Assembly: GCA_947034885.2 (NCBI GenBank)
Contig: OX344758.2
Location: 1,614,501 to 1,678,500, forward strand
Source: Thuidium tamariscinum
Taxonomy: Eukaryota > Streptophyta > Bryopsida > Hypnales > Thuidiaceae
Direction of reading: 5' to 3'
Length of the DNA stretch: 64,000 bases
The notes beneath the pieces are model-generated. The model had not been told where the DNA came from, ran no database searches, and worked only from the letters and a program-made list of their open reading frames with translations. This document shows, in pieces, positions 1 through 13,300 of the stretch. Position 1 is the first letter of the stretch. The number at the start of each line of letters is the position of its first letter. A program made the translations under genes and the position numbers.

Positions 1-2550
1 TAAAAAATTACTTTTACTTTGATTTTGGCTATGGCAATGGCATAGGTCACACTAGTAACTTTTGAAGTATGAATGTAATGAATATGAAAATTCTCAATTC
101 AAGATGGAAATCCCTATTATAATTATATCTTTCATATTTCAAAAATTAAAAAATATATAATTTCATATTTAAAAGTGAATTTTGCTCATTCTTTTACTTT
201 CAAATTTGGTATTTGGGAGAATTAGGAGTATCAAAAATTTATTATCTACCTAATATTTTTGTTGTCTATTTTCATGAAAGGTAGACATTTTCAACATGAA
301 GGGCATCTAAAACTAGATTTTTTTATTTCCTCCAAGTTCGTGCATATAGGACTCCTTTGGATGTGTACTTCTAAGCATTGAAGATGGTTGCAAGTTCATT
401 CTTTTGGTGAAATCTCATAACCATTGAGTCTTTACAAATAGATAATTCTATTTTTTTCAAATGTTTTATTATTTGAATACAATAATATAAACATCTAAGT
501 TTCTATTTTCTATAAAAATCTAATGACTCTTACTATTTCATGGATATTTTTTGGCCTATGTTTTTTTGTTTTTAAATTTTGGTAATATGCTATTTTTAAA
601 GGTATAATAATAATGAATGTTTTGTTTTATTTTTAAATTTTTTTTTCAAAAGCTCATACTACATTGTGCACTAGTCCAAATGCAATAAAATTAACTAGTC
701 ATTTTTGCAATCACTTATTAGCACATCTTTATTTTTATTTTATTTTTTGAGAAATAAGGTTCGCTAGATTAATAGATGGATTAGATGCTAAAATATGTAT
801 GTATTTAGCAATACACATCCTCTTCTTTTATACAAAAATTTATATCAAAAGATTCTAGCATTGACTTATAGAATTTCACCTAAAACTTATTCTATAAGTA
901 CAATACATGTCCAAAATATCATATAGTGTAATTGTTTCTAGCAATAAAATGATCTTGAAAGGTGTAAAAAGGGATTTTATTTCAAATTGTATAATGTTTA
1001 TCCTAGATGAAAGTCAAAATTGAATAAAATTGAATAAAATGTATGGGTGAATTTGCCTAATTTTTCTTATTTAAGCATGTATCTAGAATTGTGTATACAT
1101 ACATACATTCATGAATTTTTATATTGTATTCAATTGCTACAAGAAAATCTTATGAGGTCCCAATACAACATTGGTGTCAATTCTCCAAGTGCACAAAAAC
1201 TTAATGGAAGAGTTAATCTATCATTTCATACATACAATGACTTGCTTAGTATTGTAATAGAAAATCAATAATTTTAAGGATCTAGAAATTCACTAGATTT
1301 GGCTCATATGATTATCATTGATACATTAGATTTGATTTCCATATTTTATTGTCATAGAAACCTTTGAATCTTTTAACATCATTATTTACTATGCTGGCTG
1401 GACGTATTATCTCAATCTAAGTTTCTTTATGTAAGATGGATTTTAGATTTGTCTAAATTACACTTGTGGACAATAGAACTGTACAACTTCACTTTTGAAA
1501 TTTATAATTAATTCATTGTGTATCCAAAAATTTACCAACCACTTGTAATTTGCTTAATAAACATTTGCCTATGTGCAATTTTTTTTTCATTTTCATCCAT
1601 TTTCATTGATGTTTCATCTAATTTACTACCTTTCATTATGTTTCAACTCCAAAATAATATATTGATTAAAACTTTGGCTTCATTACAAAATATTGTAAGA
1701 AAAGCCCTAAGTGCTATCCATATAAAAATACTTATACTAATAACAAAGATGCTTTGTTACAAGAGTACTATAAGGTAGCAACAATTTAAAATGACAATGT
1801 CAAGATTGTATCTTTTGTGTGGCCACATAGTGAATTTTTTGTTAAAAAAAATTAGCGAATTGTAGTAAAAGGTGTTGCAAGGAGAATTTGAATTTTTTCC
1901 ACTCGGTGAATATGTTAAATTTTTTTAAAAGCTAGATGCCATTAGTCCCTTGCAATGGGTCATAGACTCAATTGAAAACAATGCATTTGTCCAAACCATG
2001 ATGTAATAAAGAGTGATGCATTAATAGAAGCCCCTATAACTTGACACTTTATTAAAATACTTTAAATTGGTGGCATGATAATTTTACATGCAAATTTGGT
2101 TTACTATGAGACAAAAAAAGAATTGTTGCTTGTTTTGAGTATTTGTGGCATCCTTCTATGTAAGATGAATTGTAGACTTTTGTCTTCACAATTTTAAGTG
2201 AAAAAGGGAAGTCTTAGATAGTACTTTGATGTCTAACAAATGCTCTTGGTTTTTCTTAACCAAATGATTTATACAAAACTAAAAGGATGAATTGTTGTGG
2301 CCTAAATTGACAAACTAACAAGTCTCCAACTCATGGGATACAAAAAATCAATCACACTTAGCAAACCTCTTATTGGGATAATATTTAGAAAAATGAGTCT
2401 ATAAAAGACAAATTTCGTAATGTAGACTTTTTGAAAATGACACATTGCAATCTTACAGCAACCCATGACTAAAAATTTGCAATAAATAAGATTTGAGTTG
2501 ATTAGGTTGAGTCAGTGGCTACAATCAATGCCTCCGGTTAAAGATTTTGT
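1..2550. other. AT-rich intergenic DNA, no gene seen
   Basis: Very AT-rich sequence with only short open frames (up to 86 codons) that show no composition bias, splice signals or recognisable motif. I see no RNA gene or terminal repeats here. Confidence 0.6.
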
Positions 2551-2559
2551 AGTGACTTG

Positions 2560-3150
2560 AATATAAACTTCCGCCTTTTTACTAAAAAATCATCACAAGA
2601 AGTAATTTTATTATTAAACTTCATGTTATGGCTATGTTAGGAAATATTTTGATTGCTTTAACCTTGAAGCGCTCCGACGTTCATATTATGGACAATGAAC
2701 AGAGGGCTTCAAGCTAGGCATTGTTTCATCCAATTAACTTCTCATTTATCAAATGTAACATTTGAATCTAGAAAAGACAACCTTCCATAATGACCAAATT
2801 CATTTAATTATGGTAAATGATATATCTGTACAAAGCTATAAACAAAAATGTGCAAAAATTCAAAAAAGGATTGAGATATTTCAAGGTTTAGTGGTAGGAA
2901 ACTATTATGGTTTCACTTTTGGTGGTTTGGAAGTAGTGTAGAGACACTTTAGGGCCAATTGGGCATCACACTTCAAAGATTCATAACAAATTCATACTTT
3001 GTCCAAAAAATAAAAGTTCAAATGCTCTCTCCATTTATCACATCTTACTTTATTTGGAAAATAATTTCAATTTTTTCATTATTCATTAATTCTGATAAGG
3101 CAAACCAATCATTCTACATGTCATTGGATGGTTTACCTTATGCACCTTAG
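2560..3150. repeat. Dispersed repeat, second copy at 8220-8530
   Basis: Blocks here recur in the same orientation at 8220-8530. Examples are a stretch reading like aggaaatattttgattgctt and another containing gggccaattgggcatcacac. The copies have diverged by many substitutions and small indels, so this is an old interspersed repeat. No coding content is evident. Family unknown. Confidence 0.55.
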
Positions 3151-3314
3151 TGAAGATGCTCGTAGTTACCTTATATGTAAAAACTTTGCACCATAGCCAA
3201 GAAAGTGCCTTGCATGAGCATTCATTGATGAAACTTTGGCAAACAAGAAAACAAGCCTTAATCAGTGCATTTGCTTCAAAGGTGTGAAACTAATGTTGTT
3301 TTCCTCATGTTAAA

Positions 3315-3535
3315 TCCTGCTGTTGAAGGTAGACCCAGCAGGATAAATTTTGGATCATGTGGGTTAATAGTGAAAAAAAGGCCCCATATTTTATGCTGTG
3401 CTTAGGGTATGTTATTAACTTCTTCTAGCTAATGTGGGGTCTCTAATTGCATATATGAATTTAGAATTTGCAAAAAATAAAAAATTCTTGTGTTTTTCCC
3501 TAAGGTAAGTCCACTGTGTTGGCCCCACCTTCAAT
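3315..3535. mobile_element. MITE family A, copy 1 (degenerate)
   Basis: About 220 bp, similar to 3713-3935 and, inverted, to 17099-17325. Shared parts are a segment reading ctctaattgcatatatgaat followed by tttagaatttgcaaaaa, and G/C-rich ends around the words ggcccc. No coding capacity. The ends of this copy are less clear than those of copy 3. Confidence 0.45.
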
Positions 3536-3712
3536 GGCAAGATTTAATGTCCTCTACACAAAAGTTTGCAACTATTCATCCTTCGCATTTTGTGCAAAAA
3601 AGGAAGGTCTTGGACAATACTTTGACTTCAAATGACTTTTTTTGAATTTCCTTAATTTATGCATTATCAAAAGGATGATTTCCACATTCTCCAACCCATC
3701 CTTTTTGGTTGG

Positions 3713-3935
3713 GGGGATTGCCCCCCTTACTTGGCCACTCCAAGTCATTCTAGAGGTGCAAGTAAAAAAAAAGCCCCCTATTTTTTTCTAGAATGATTTA
3801 GTACATGGCAGACCTTGCCGAGCACATTTAGAGCTTCTAATTTCAAATATGAATTTAGAATTTGCAAAAAATTCATGCATGGAATTTTTTTTTAAAATCG
3901 GTATTTTCCTAAGTGTTTGAGCACGGGGGGCAGTT
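3713..3935. mobile_element. MITE family A, copy 2
   Basis: The left end reads like gattgccccccttacttggc and the right end like gagcacggggggcagttc, an imperfect inverted pair. The interior is shared with 3315-3535 and 17099-17325. Non-coding, non-autonomous element. Confidence 0.5.
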
Positions 3936-3958
3936 CTCTCTAGCCTTCTTCTTCAAGC

Positions 3959-4780
3959 TTAACCCCTAACTACCTTAGAACCATATATGGTCTCTTTGAA
4001 GTTTTGGACTCAAATTTGAATGGGTAGTTAAATTCCTTTGACTGTTTCAAAAATAAATTGGATAGTTTTTAGGGGTAACTATTGAGAGCCTTCATTTTTC
4101 ACTCAAAATAAATAAATATTTGATTATTAATGGGTCTTCAAAGGCATGTATATAACATGAATGAAGAGCAAAGCATGCTCAATTTTACTTCATTTTCTAG
4201 TTTTATGGACAACTTGCCAATTTTACTTGATTTGAGATCTAAGAAGTTTTACTTATCCAAATGCTTTGAAAATGGTCCCAATAGAAAGAGTAAAGTGTTT
4301 TCATGATTTTCACCATTGAAAATTTAAACATGTAAGTGTTGATTTGAAGATATTTGCAATTTTTAGTTATAGAAAAAATTTGTATTTCAATAATTATAAG
4401 GTGGATTGTGTAATGAATTTGATATCTTTATAAGTGAAATTAAGTTTTTAGAAAGTACATTTTAGTGTGCTAACACTATTTGTAGTTGTTCATGTCACTT
4501 GTTATCTTCAAAAAACTTTATGATACAAATTTCTAAAAGATTGTGGAAAGGGGCAATATGCTAAAAATAAAAAACATACATTTCTCTTCTTTTAATCTCA
4601 CAACTTCTATACAATTTTGCATTCAAAATTGGATTACTTACTAATATGCAAGCTCTTAAAACATCTGTGTGGTTGGATTTTGAAAAAAGAAAAATTTGCT
4701 TCATTGGAGATTAGTGGAAGCCAATGTTCTTTTTTAATAAGAAAAACGCACTTGCCAAGGCTTAGGCACTTAGGGGTTAA
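3959..4780. mobile_element. TTAA-flanked non-autonomous element (about 820 bp)
   Basis: It begins TTAACCCCTAACTACCTTAG and its reverse-complemented right end begins TTAACCCCTAAGTGCCTAAG, so the ends are matching inverted repeats bordered by TTAA. Part of the interior (about 4140-4740) recurs in opposite orientation in pieces between 17525 and 19680. No open frame of note. The TTAA border and CCCCTAA ends place it with the other TTAA elements of the window. Confidence 0.6.
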
Positions 4781-4945
4781 CTTTGGTTAACTCACGTTTC
4801 CCACATCTTGAGAGCTGAAATGCCCACAAGAAAACAATAATAAGTATGTCAGCTACCATATGATTGATACAAACCACTGAGGACATGAACATGACTCCCT
4901 TCTTTTGTAATTTAAAGCTAGTTTTTATACTTAGAAAATGGCAAC

Positions 4946-5950
4946 CCATTTCTAATTAGCCCCCATTTCCAATTAATAGATTGTTTTCTTTCCATGAAGT
5001 TATGATATAGTACCCAGAGCAATTGTGGCACATTATGATTGGTTGCAAGGCTCTCATAAATGCAACTAGCCCTTGGTTGGTTTTGTAGTCACCCTATATC
5101 ACCATTATAGTTTGAAGAGAATCTTCTACTAAAAAATTCATAGTAATTACAATTTGTGTAATAAAATTCTAAAAAATATGGCATCCTTCCAAATTCTATT
5201 TTTGTACATAAAAAATACTTGCATTCAAAAAAGCCACAGTCTACATATGTGTAATTGCTTGAGTGGTTGGAAATGGGTGAAATACTCTAAGGTAGCTGAC
5301 CTATTTTCAATCATTGAAGCAATTATGCATAGTTAGAGTGTAGTTTTTTTTAGGATTTTATTTTTTCCCATGTACAGAAATAGAGTTTGGAAGGATAGCA
5401 TATTCTGTTTCTAGAATTTTATTATACAAAGTGTAATTATTATGAATTTTTTAGTAGAAGATTCTTTTTGACCTATAATGGTAATATAGCCCCATTAGAT
5501 GAAATTTGAAGGCATTAGGAGACTGTAGGTTCCTGAACTGCTGGTTCTCGGACTGTGGGAACGTAGTTTCTACCCTGTGAACTCAAATCTTTCATGGTTG
5601 CAACCTTGCCACGTAATTATTATTTTTTTTCAAATTTTTTTTGGCTTATTTTCATATTTTAAGATCTCAAATTTATTATTTATTTATTATTTATTTCAAT
5701 TTATTTTTTGATTAAAGCCGGCCTGACAGTGGCCAACGGCATTGGGAGCCATTTCGGGAATAGACCCAAAATAGCCCTGTAATGCCCTCAGATTTCTTCT
5801 AATGTTTCTATTTTTGACCATAGACTGATTGCAAAATCCACCAAAGGCTCATTGCATTTATGAGAGCCCTACAATCAATCCTAATGTGCCACAACTTCAC
5901 AGAAAGGAAGCAACCTATAGATTGGAAATGGGGGGTGATCGGAAATGGTT
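4946..5950. mobile_element. Foldback element of about 1 kb with nested hairpin
   Basis: Sequence 4946-5215 is repeated as its reverse complement in 5360-5500 and 5815-5950. The ends read ccatttctaattagccccca on one side and the complement of ggggggtgatcggaaatgg on the other. The right arm is split by a second structure at about 5489-5806, whose own ends (cattagatgaaatttgaagg and the complement of cagatttcttctaatg) form an inverted pair. It is therefore a foldback or MITE with another element inserted in one arm. Non-coding. Confidence 0.6.
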
Positions 5951-8200
5951 TGGCTACCTTAATGCAACGGTTTGCCATTTGTTTCAAAAAAAATTTAAAT
6001 AAACTTCATTTTCGTTGTGTTTGCAACAGAGAAAAAGACTGGTTCATGAGTGAGGGTCCTCTGGGACATAATAAGGGCCAATGTCAACGTCCTTGCTCCA
6101 GGACCCAGGAAAAAACAAGCTCATGAAACAAAGGATTGCATGGACCTTCGTCTTTTGCATTGTTTCCAGAATGGGAATCATGTTGACTGGCACACAATTG
6201 GGAGAGCCGCTCGTGGAAAGCAGAGAACCAGAGAGGGGCATGTTGTTGAAGTTGTTGGTTACCTGAAATCTATTTTTTCCACATTTCAGTTGGACGAGCT
6301 TCGCATTTTGGGGGTTGCTTTTAGTTTGACAACAACCAGCTTGGGTAGTCAACGCGACTCCAAAATGTAGTTTTTCACGACTTACATAGAAGTGCCTGGA
6401 AGCATTAAGGTAACTTAACTGCACCTAAAACCAGACACTTTTTATAATTGCAGACTAGAGATTCTTGCCTGAAACGTGTTCCTATTATTCATGAGAGTCT
6501 ATGATTGAATTTAAAAGTATCTAGTTTTAGTACTTTGAAAATTAGTAGTTTATTTATATAGTGTCCGAAAAATGCATTCTAAGAGAATCTATAATCCCCT
6601 TTTGACTACTAACATGACTTCACAAAAAAAATTCCGATATAATAATGAGAACTGTGTTTAGTTGCTCATTTGTGCAATTTTAGATGTCGTTACCCTAGAA
6701 AACATGTTTGTAAATGCATATCAACAATTATTGTTTAATATAGAAGTTCATCTAGTAGGGTAGAAATTCATGCACACAAAATTGATGAAACCTAATAGAA
6801 AAGATAGAAGAAATTTTGAATTGCTGCAAGAAGAGATTCAAAATGGTTTTCTAGCAAAATTTGTAAGTGAGACTTGCAAAAAGTAGGAGGGATGAATTCT
6901 TGATTTCAAGAAAAATACTTTTGACATTGACCTTGAATTCTTAGGTTGGATTTAGTTAAATATCAAGGAAAAGTAGTTACTTCTAAAGTGTGAATTCTCC
7001 TTGCTCTCATAGAAGTGAAAACATCATAGAACTCAATAAAGGCCACTCTTAACTCATAAAAAACTTCAAAATTCATTTTTGTTTTTTATTAAGCATGGAT
7101 ATTCTCTCTTTACTTCTCATAAGCAAGAAGAACTATTCATCAAATTAGACTCTTATTTCACCATCGATTGGTAGGCTTCACAAGTGTCAATTCCACACAG
7201 TTAGAAGCCTATCCTAATGATTATAAACTTCAATGTTTTAGGTTCAACTTTGTAATAATTAAACAAAATTTGAAGCATGTCCAGAAGTCTAATAACTATT
7301 AGACCAATATTTGAAAACCAAAGATATTTTTATTTGAAGGTTTTCGATTCTTTGAAAAATTTGAAATGCCAAGGGAGGAAATTTTTTCAATAAATAATTT
7401 GAAAATCAAGAAATGACATTTTAAAGGATTTGACTTCCAAAATTGAGCCATATTGACACATGTGTTGAAATTGCCCCCCTCCCTTAAAGAATAACTAAAC
7501 TTTTAGAATTCTTCTCTGGTGATGAATGTTGTAATTGACCATTTTGAATTACTTCATCACCATTCCTACAATTCAATATCCATCCATTGTTGCATTGAAA
7601 AGTTGAAAACAACGAAATCTATTAGGATGGCCTACAACTTGTAGACCTTGCTTTAAGTCACTTGGGAAAATGAAAAAACTTATTATTTACCAAGGACAAT
7701 AAAATTTGAGAATTTGTATTGACTATTAGAGATTGTAAACTAGCTAGATGAGGTTAGGAAGTGCATAATTAATCACTAAGTGCCCTACAGTTCCTTGCCT
7801 CTTTGAATTTGCTTTTCTACATACTAAAATTTAAAAAATTCTTTAGATAATTGTTGAGATGCCTTCCATATGCGGAAAAGAAAAGAATCGAATAGAAGAA
7901 TAAGAATTTTATAATAACTTACCTTCCATAATAGGAGGGATGTAATTGTTAACACAAACTGCTAAAGTGCCCATTTTTAGGAGTTGCTTAGGGTTTGGAT
8001 TTCGTATCCAATCACAACCCTTGCATATTGATGTGTAAAGATAGGATTAACCAACTCATTGCTAGCAGAAGATCCATCACAAATGATTAGTGAATGATTC
8101 ATTAAAGTCTTGCATCAATCAATGATAAACTTTTTTCAATAAATGAGATTTAAGCTACCAATTAGTAGTGGCAATCAATATTTCAAATGGTGGTGATGGA
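5951..8200. other. Intergenic DNA with an unassigned open-frame patch at 6044-6424
   Basis: Around 6044-6424 base composition is less AT-rich and open frames overlap on both strands (126 codons minus, 106 codons plus). Neither translation shows a domain I recognise, and the overlap makes it likely that at most one is real. It could be a decayed exon. The rest is AT-rich with nothing recognised. Confidence 0.35.
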
Positions 8201-8219
8201 ATGAATAGTGATTGTTGTA

Positions 8220-8530
8220 GGAACTTTCTCTTTTTAAAGTATAAATTCATTACAAGAAGTGACTTTTTTAGGCCTTCATGTTGTGGTCACATTAGGAAAT
8301 ATTGTGATTGCTTTTGGTACGTAAGATGACCATAATGGACATACTTTTTGTTGGTTTTGAGATAGAATCGAGATTCTTTTGGGCCAAATTGGGCAACACA
8401 CTTCAAAAATTCTTAACAAATTTGTATTTTGACAAAAAAAAAATTTGTGATTGCTCTCCCTATTTTTCACATTTGTCTACATATAGAAAAAATTCAAAAA
8501 TATTCCAACAATGCCAATGGTACTAAGGGA
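8220..8530. repeat. Dispersed repeat, second copy of 2560-3150
   Basis: Same orientation as 2560-3150, with diverged but alignable blocks, for example around gggccaaattgggcaacaca. Non-coding. Confidence 0.5.
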
Positions 8531-8749
8531 GAAACATCAATACTGTACGTGTACCTTGCATTGGACCCTAGAGTCATCCCAAACCGTCCCTAGATTGTAG
8601 GTAATGTGTTTGCCAAATGCTTTATTGTAATTTGCTAACACATATTAAAGACATACACCAAAATCTGATTGGTTCACTGTTGATTTTAGTAGTGTTCAGA
8701 TTTGGAGGCATCTATTGAACAATTTCAATGATCTAGGGTAGTTTTTTTT

Positions 8750-9029
8750 TCATTTCTTGTGAAGTGTCAAAGTGGCGATACTTCATTTTATTTGTGGTGC
8801 TCCAAATTTCAACATTCATCTATATATTAGATAGAAAATATCATATTAGTACATAATACATATATATCATCCTATTTTCAGCCATTATTTGGCAATTTCA
8901 TCCAATAGTTTTAAGAAATTTGAAATTTATTGGCGATTTCATCCAAAAGTTTATTGTTTATTTTGTGTAGGCGTGGTGCTAGGCAAAAAAATTGATAGCG
9001 ATTCTGCTCCAAATCGCTGGAAGAAAAAC
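8750..9029. repeat. About 280 bp dispersed repeat (copy at 41740-42017)
   Basis: It starts catttcttgtgaagtgtcaa and is nearly identical, in the same orientation, to 41740-42017, with a handful of substitutions and short indels. No terminal inverted repeat or coding capacity seen. A TA-flanked MITE lies downstream of both copies (9174-9446 and 42039-42407). It may be part of a larger unidentified transposon. Confidence 0.7.
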
Positions 9030-9173
9030 ACTGATCTAGGGAGCCAATACTTTGGAAAATCATAGAAATTACATACAACATCTGAAAAATCTAATTTTTT
9101 TAATGAATATTCATGATTTTCACTCACTAGTATTAGAAAAATATTATTTTCAGAAAAAACCCGCCTCCAACTA

Positions 9174-9446
9174 AGGTAGGTACACCCAAAAGCGCCAGTT
9201 TTTCATACTGTGCCTAGTTCCTGTTATTATGTTGTTTAGAATTTTTTACAGTCTTGTTAGTGAGTGAAAGCATGTTCCAACACACCAAAGAATAGTGGAT
9301 TTGGATACCATATGCAAAAGTTATTAATAGTCAAAGTGTGTTTCTGAAAGCGCCATCTACAGTCTGGGTACATGACTGATTTTGAAAATGTTTGCACGTT
9401 GTACAGGGCGCTTTAAGGTCAGGTGCCATTTTGGGTGTACCTACCT
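9174..9446. mobile_element. TA-flanked MITE (AGGTAGGTACACCC ends)
   Basis: Inverted ends AGGTAGGTACACCCAAAA and its complement, bordered on each side by TA. This fits a Tc1/mariner (Stowaway-like) non-autonomous element of 273 bp. Related ends occur at 15010-15312 and 42039-42407. No coding capacity. Confidence 0.7.
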
Positions 9447-9959
9447 TATGCTGAATTCCTTGTGTGGACGGGTTTGGGTGTTTCCACCGTACCCAGTCAT
9501 TCTGCCCTGTGTCCCTGTCTCACTTTGCCCACAAGGACGGAGGGCGAAACTTCTTTTACATTTATACGCCATCAATGGTGGAATTAAGATTTGGAGTTTT
9601 GCCACCATGTGGCCGCTTGGAAGAAAGGAGAGCCACCGGCCAAGGAGCCGCTAGCTTACTGACGGCTGGCTTCAACGCCAGTCTTCGTAAAGGACACATT
9701 AATTGCTCACAGAATCAATTTTTTTCAAGTAAAGGTTCGAATCCACAGTTCCACAGCCAGCGGACATTCGCAACTCCGCTATGCAAAAGACTTCAGAATC
9801 GACTGAATCCTGAAGCTCTTCCAGAGTCAGTTCTGCTGTGAAAATCTCTTGTACGATCTGTCGATGAGCTGGAAGACTCCATCGATCTCACGAGTAGCGT
9901 GAACATGCAGCATCGTCGAATTGTGCGAACATGGCGAATATGGGAGTAAGGTAGAGGTC

Positions 9960-10338
9960 ACGCCGAGCTACGTGTGAGGACTTGTGTTTCCGCTTGAGAG
10001 TCTATAGAGATTTTCCACGAGCTTGACGGAATTGGAGTACGGATCGATCACAGCGAGTTAGGCCAGGTGTATGTATGGAGATTTTGCGTTTCCGCTTGAT
10101 TGTGTAGGAAGATATAATTTCCAGGAGATTTCCAGGAAGCGGAGATCACGACGTACGAGCTGGGTGCGTGGAGATTTGCGTTTAATTTTCTGCTTGACGA
10201 AATTGGGAGGCGAGTTAGTGTGGTGGAGATTTGCGTTTTGCGCTTGGCGGTCTGGAAAACTTCTGCACGAACATAACGGAAATGGGAGTAGAGATCACGG
10301 CGATGTGTATGGATAGTTGCGATTTCACTTGATTGCAC
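9960..10338 (+). promoter_or_regulatory. Likely promoter/5' leader of the glycosyltransferase, with degenerate sub-repeats
   Basis: The stretch before the glycosyltransferase start is markedly more GC-rich than its surroundings. It contains several diverged repeats of a unit around ggagatttgcgtttccgctt (near 9985, 10075, 10168 and 10222) interleaved with copies of a gacggaattggagta-like word. I infer promoter or 5' UTR from position only. No TATA box was assigned. Confidence 0.4.
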
Positions 10339-13300
10339 ATGTACGCGGTGGAAAATTTTCTGGGGAAAATGAATCGTCCCGTGAGGACTTCGGTTTCGGT
10401 GGTACTGGCGATCGTCTTCCTCATCGCCCTGCCTTACCTCTTCTTCTTCTTCCAACCATCCGTCTGGTTCGCAATCTCCAGTCGCGTTAATCGCAACGCT
10501 CCAATCGATGCATCGCCGCCGGTTAGTGTAAGACCCAGAACCTTATTTTCCCATGCTCTCTCTCTCCTCCGCCATACTGGGTTTCACTCTTCGTTCATTC
10601 CGCAGTGAATAGGTTAATCTCGATGTAGAGAATTGGAGTGCTGCACGCTGAATTTTCTAATTCAAACTCGTTTCTTGTCTCTACCTCTTGGGGGTAGTGT
10701 TCACGGAGATTATCTCTGGTTCCCGGATTGCCGAATACCCAATTTACAGTGTTGTCAAGAGCGAACATTTGAGCTACTGATTTTCTCTGTTTTCCAGTTT
10801 TTCATGATTCCCCTTTCTTTATGCAATATCAAACGGAAAGCTTCTAGTATTCTCACGACTGAGACAAGGGAAACCTCCCTGTGATAGTACTTTAGTGAAT
10901 CGCGAATCAAAGGGTTTATCATCTTGCAGGTTCTTCATCATCTTTGAGTAATCTAATGTTACTAGATAGGTAAATAGCCACATCCTCTTTCAACACTCCC
11001 GGCCAATCCCTCATTAATTCTCCGAAAATCTCACAACCGTGTCTGCATGTATTCACCAGAGTACCCCAATCGCGAATCCAAGCTCCGGAGTCCAAGAAAA
11101 TTCATCTGTGGCTCTAAGCCCAGAAGTCCAAGAAAACTCATCTGTGGCTCCAAGCTCCGGAGTCCAAGAAAATTCATCTGTGGCTCTAAGCCCAGGAGTC
11201 CAAGAAAATTCAGCTATGGCTCCAAGCTCCGGAGTCCAAGAAAATTCAGCTGTGGCTCCAAGCTCCGGAGTCCAAGAAAGCTCATCTGTGGCTCCAAGCT
11301 CAGAGGCCCCAGCCAGCTCCGAAGTGGAGCCTGGTCTGGAATTAATGCTGCGACGTGCAGCAACTGCGAACAGAACCGTGATCATCACAACTCTGAATCA
11401 AGCTTGGGCGTCCCCTGGCACGATGATCGACTTGTTTCTGGAGAGTTTCCGGCGTGGCGAGGACACCAAGCATCTGCTGCACCATCTAGTGATGGTGGCG
11501 CTCGACGAGCGGTCGTTCCAGCGGTGCCGGGAGCTTCACGAGCACTGCTTCATGCTGCGCACGCCGGGCGTGGATTTCAGTGGGAGCAAAGGCTTCATGA
11601 GCCGCGATTTCCTGAAAATGATGTGGCGACGCATGCGCTTGCTGCGACGCGTCCTGGAGCTGGGCTACAACTTCGTCTTCACTGTAAGTTGCGGTATCCC
11701 CAGATTTTGGCACTTGTGTGGTTCCAATTTTTCTTTGAATTTGCAAACCTCATGACACTTGTGGTGTTAGTTGGGAAATGCTCGTTGTGAGGGTGTCATT
11801 GATGTCAAACCTTTCCTAAGGAAAACTACTCCTAATTGCTTTGGAATGAACATGTTAAGGAAACAACACATAGTTGTGTCCAAATTATTGCAATTGAGCA
11901 TTGTCCCTAGTATGAAATTGCCTTCTTTTTTCGGTTGAATGTTGTTGGATGTCAAAAGAATATTGCAGATCATCTTCTTTCTTCATCCTTTAAATATTGT
12001 ACGAACAAGCTATGAATTTTTAAAATGTTGAAAATAGGTGTATCCAAAAGTATCCCTTCACTCTCATAAATAGGAATAGTGTATTTCATGCATAAATATG
12101 TAGGGGTCATTTTTAGATAGAGGTCACAATTAGGTGGAGTTTCCTTACCTATGAATTGATCTTGCACATTTGATACATTATGATTGACCATAAGGTAAGT
12201 GCACTTCATATTGATGAAATGTGCATTTGAGGTTGGTTTCCATATCAAAACATCTAAATCATTGCTTGATCTTTTTATAAGTTGAAAGAAAATTTCAGAT
12301 TCTCTTTGCATGTATGAATGAACTTAAAATTTTTGAAGTGGTGAAAATCTTGATGTACCCAAAATCAATCCTAAGTTATTATATTATATTGTACACAAGA
12401 ATCTAGATGGGACAGTTTTTGCAAACAGCTCACAATTAGCTGCACTTAGTTGCTCTGTCACACATTTGAACTGAGTTATAATGAAGTACTTGCGATTCTA
12501 AGGGATTGAGTGCAAGGATTTGAAGAGAGATTTTCAACAGAGATTTACTGTTTTCAGTCTTGGGGTTATCCTGTTTTTTTTGTTTTTACTTGTTTTCTTT
12601 TCACACAAAAGAGGTTATCTTGTTTTTCAAAGCATTCAGTAATTTGAATGTTCGCAGCCATTTAGTGCACTTATTTCCGCTTCAGGGCCGCCATGTTACA
12701 TGGTATGTTTGGCGGCATTTAATTAGCCCCAGAGATGAGGTTTAAATTAGTGTGACAATTAAATTACACTGACGCCTCCCTCTGCCTTTGGGGGACAAAT
12801 CAGTACCAGGCTCCGCTAAATGCACTGTCGTGTTTGAAACTGGAAATGTGACAAATCTGATTAAATGTAACCACACTTAAAATGCTTCCAAATCAGCAAT
12901 TGAGCAAGGTTTGTATTATTATTTTGTCCAAGTTTTGAGTGAGTATTGTGGGAAGTCAAAAAAAGATTTTACATAAACTTCTCATGTATTTTTGAGACAT
13001 CTTATGAGTAAACTGTGAACTCTTCAAGTGTTGGAATGAGATGTATCTAAAATTGATCATGGATCCTTGTAAATAGGGATGATACATTGAAGATATGAAT
13101 ATTGAAAGAGTTGGCTTTAGAAGAGGGTCACAAGTGATTGTAATCTTATTTTCATGATGTAAGGTAATTCAATGCATTTTAGCACAAGTCTAGACAAGCT
13201 CATTGGAGAAAAATTGATGTACTTGTGAATTGATCATCACAAGAAGAATTTTGCATGGAAAGAGCTTATTCAAACTTGTGCTTGGAATGGATTGAATTTA

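Noticed and set aside
11053-11388. Minus-strand 111-codon frame with repeats
   Set aside because: It is the complement of the in-frame minisatellite of the glycosyltransferase.
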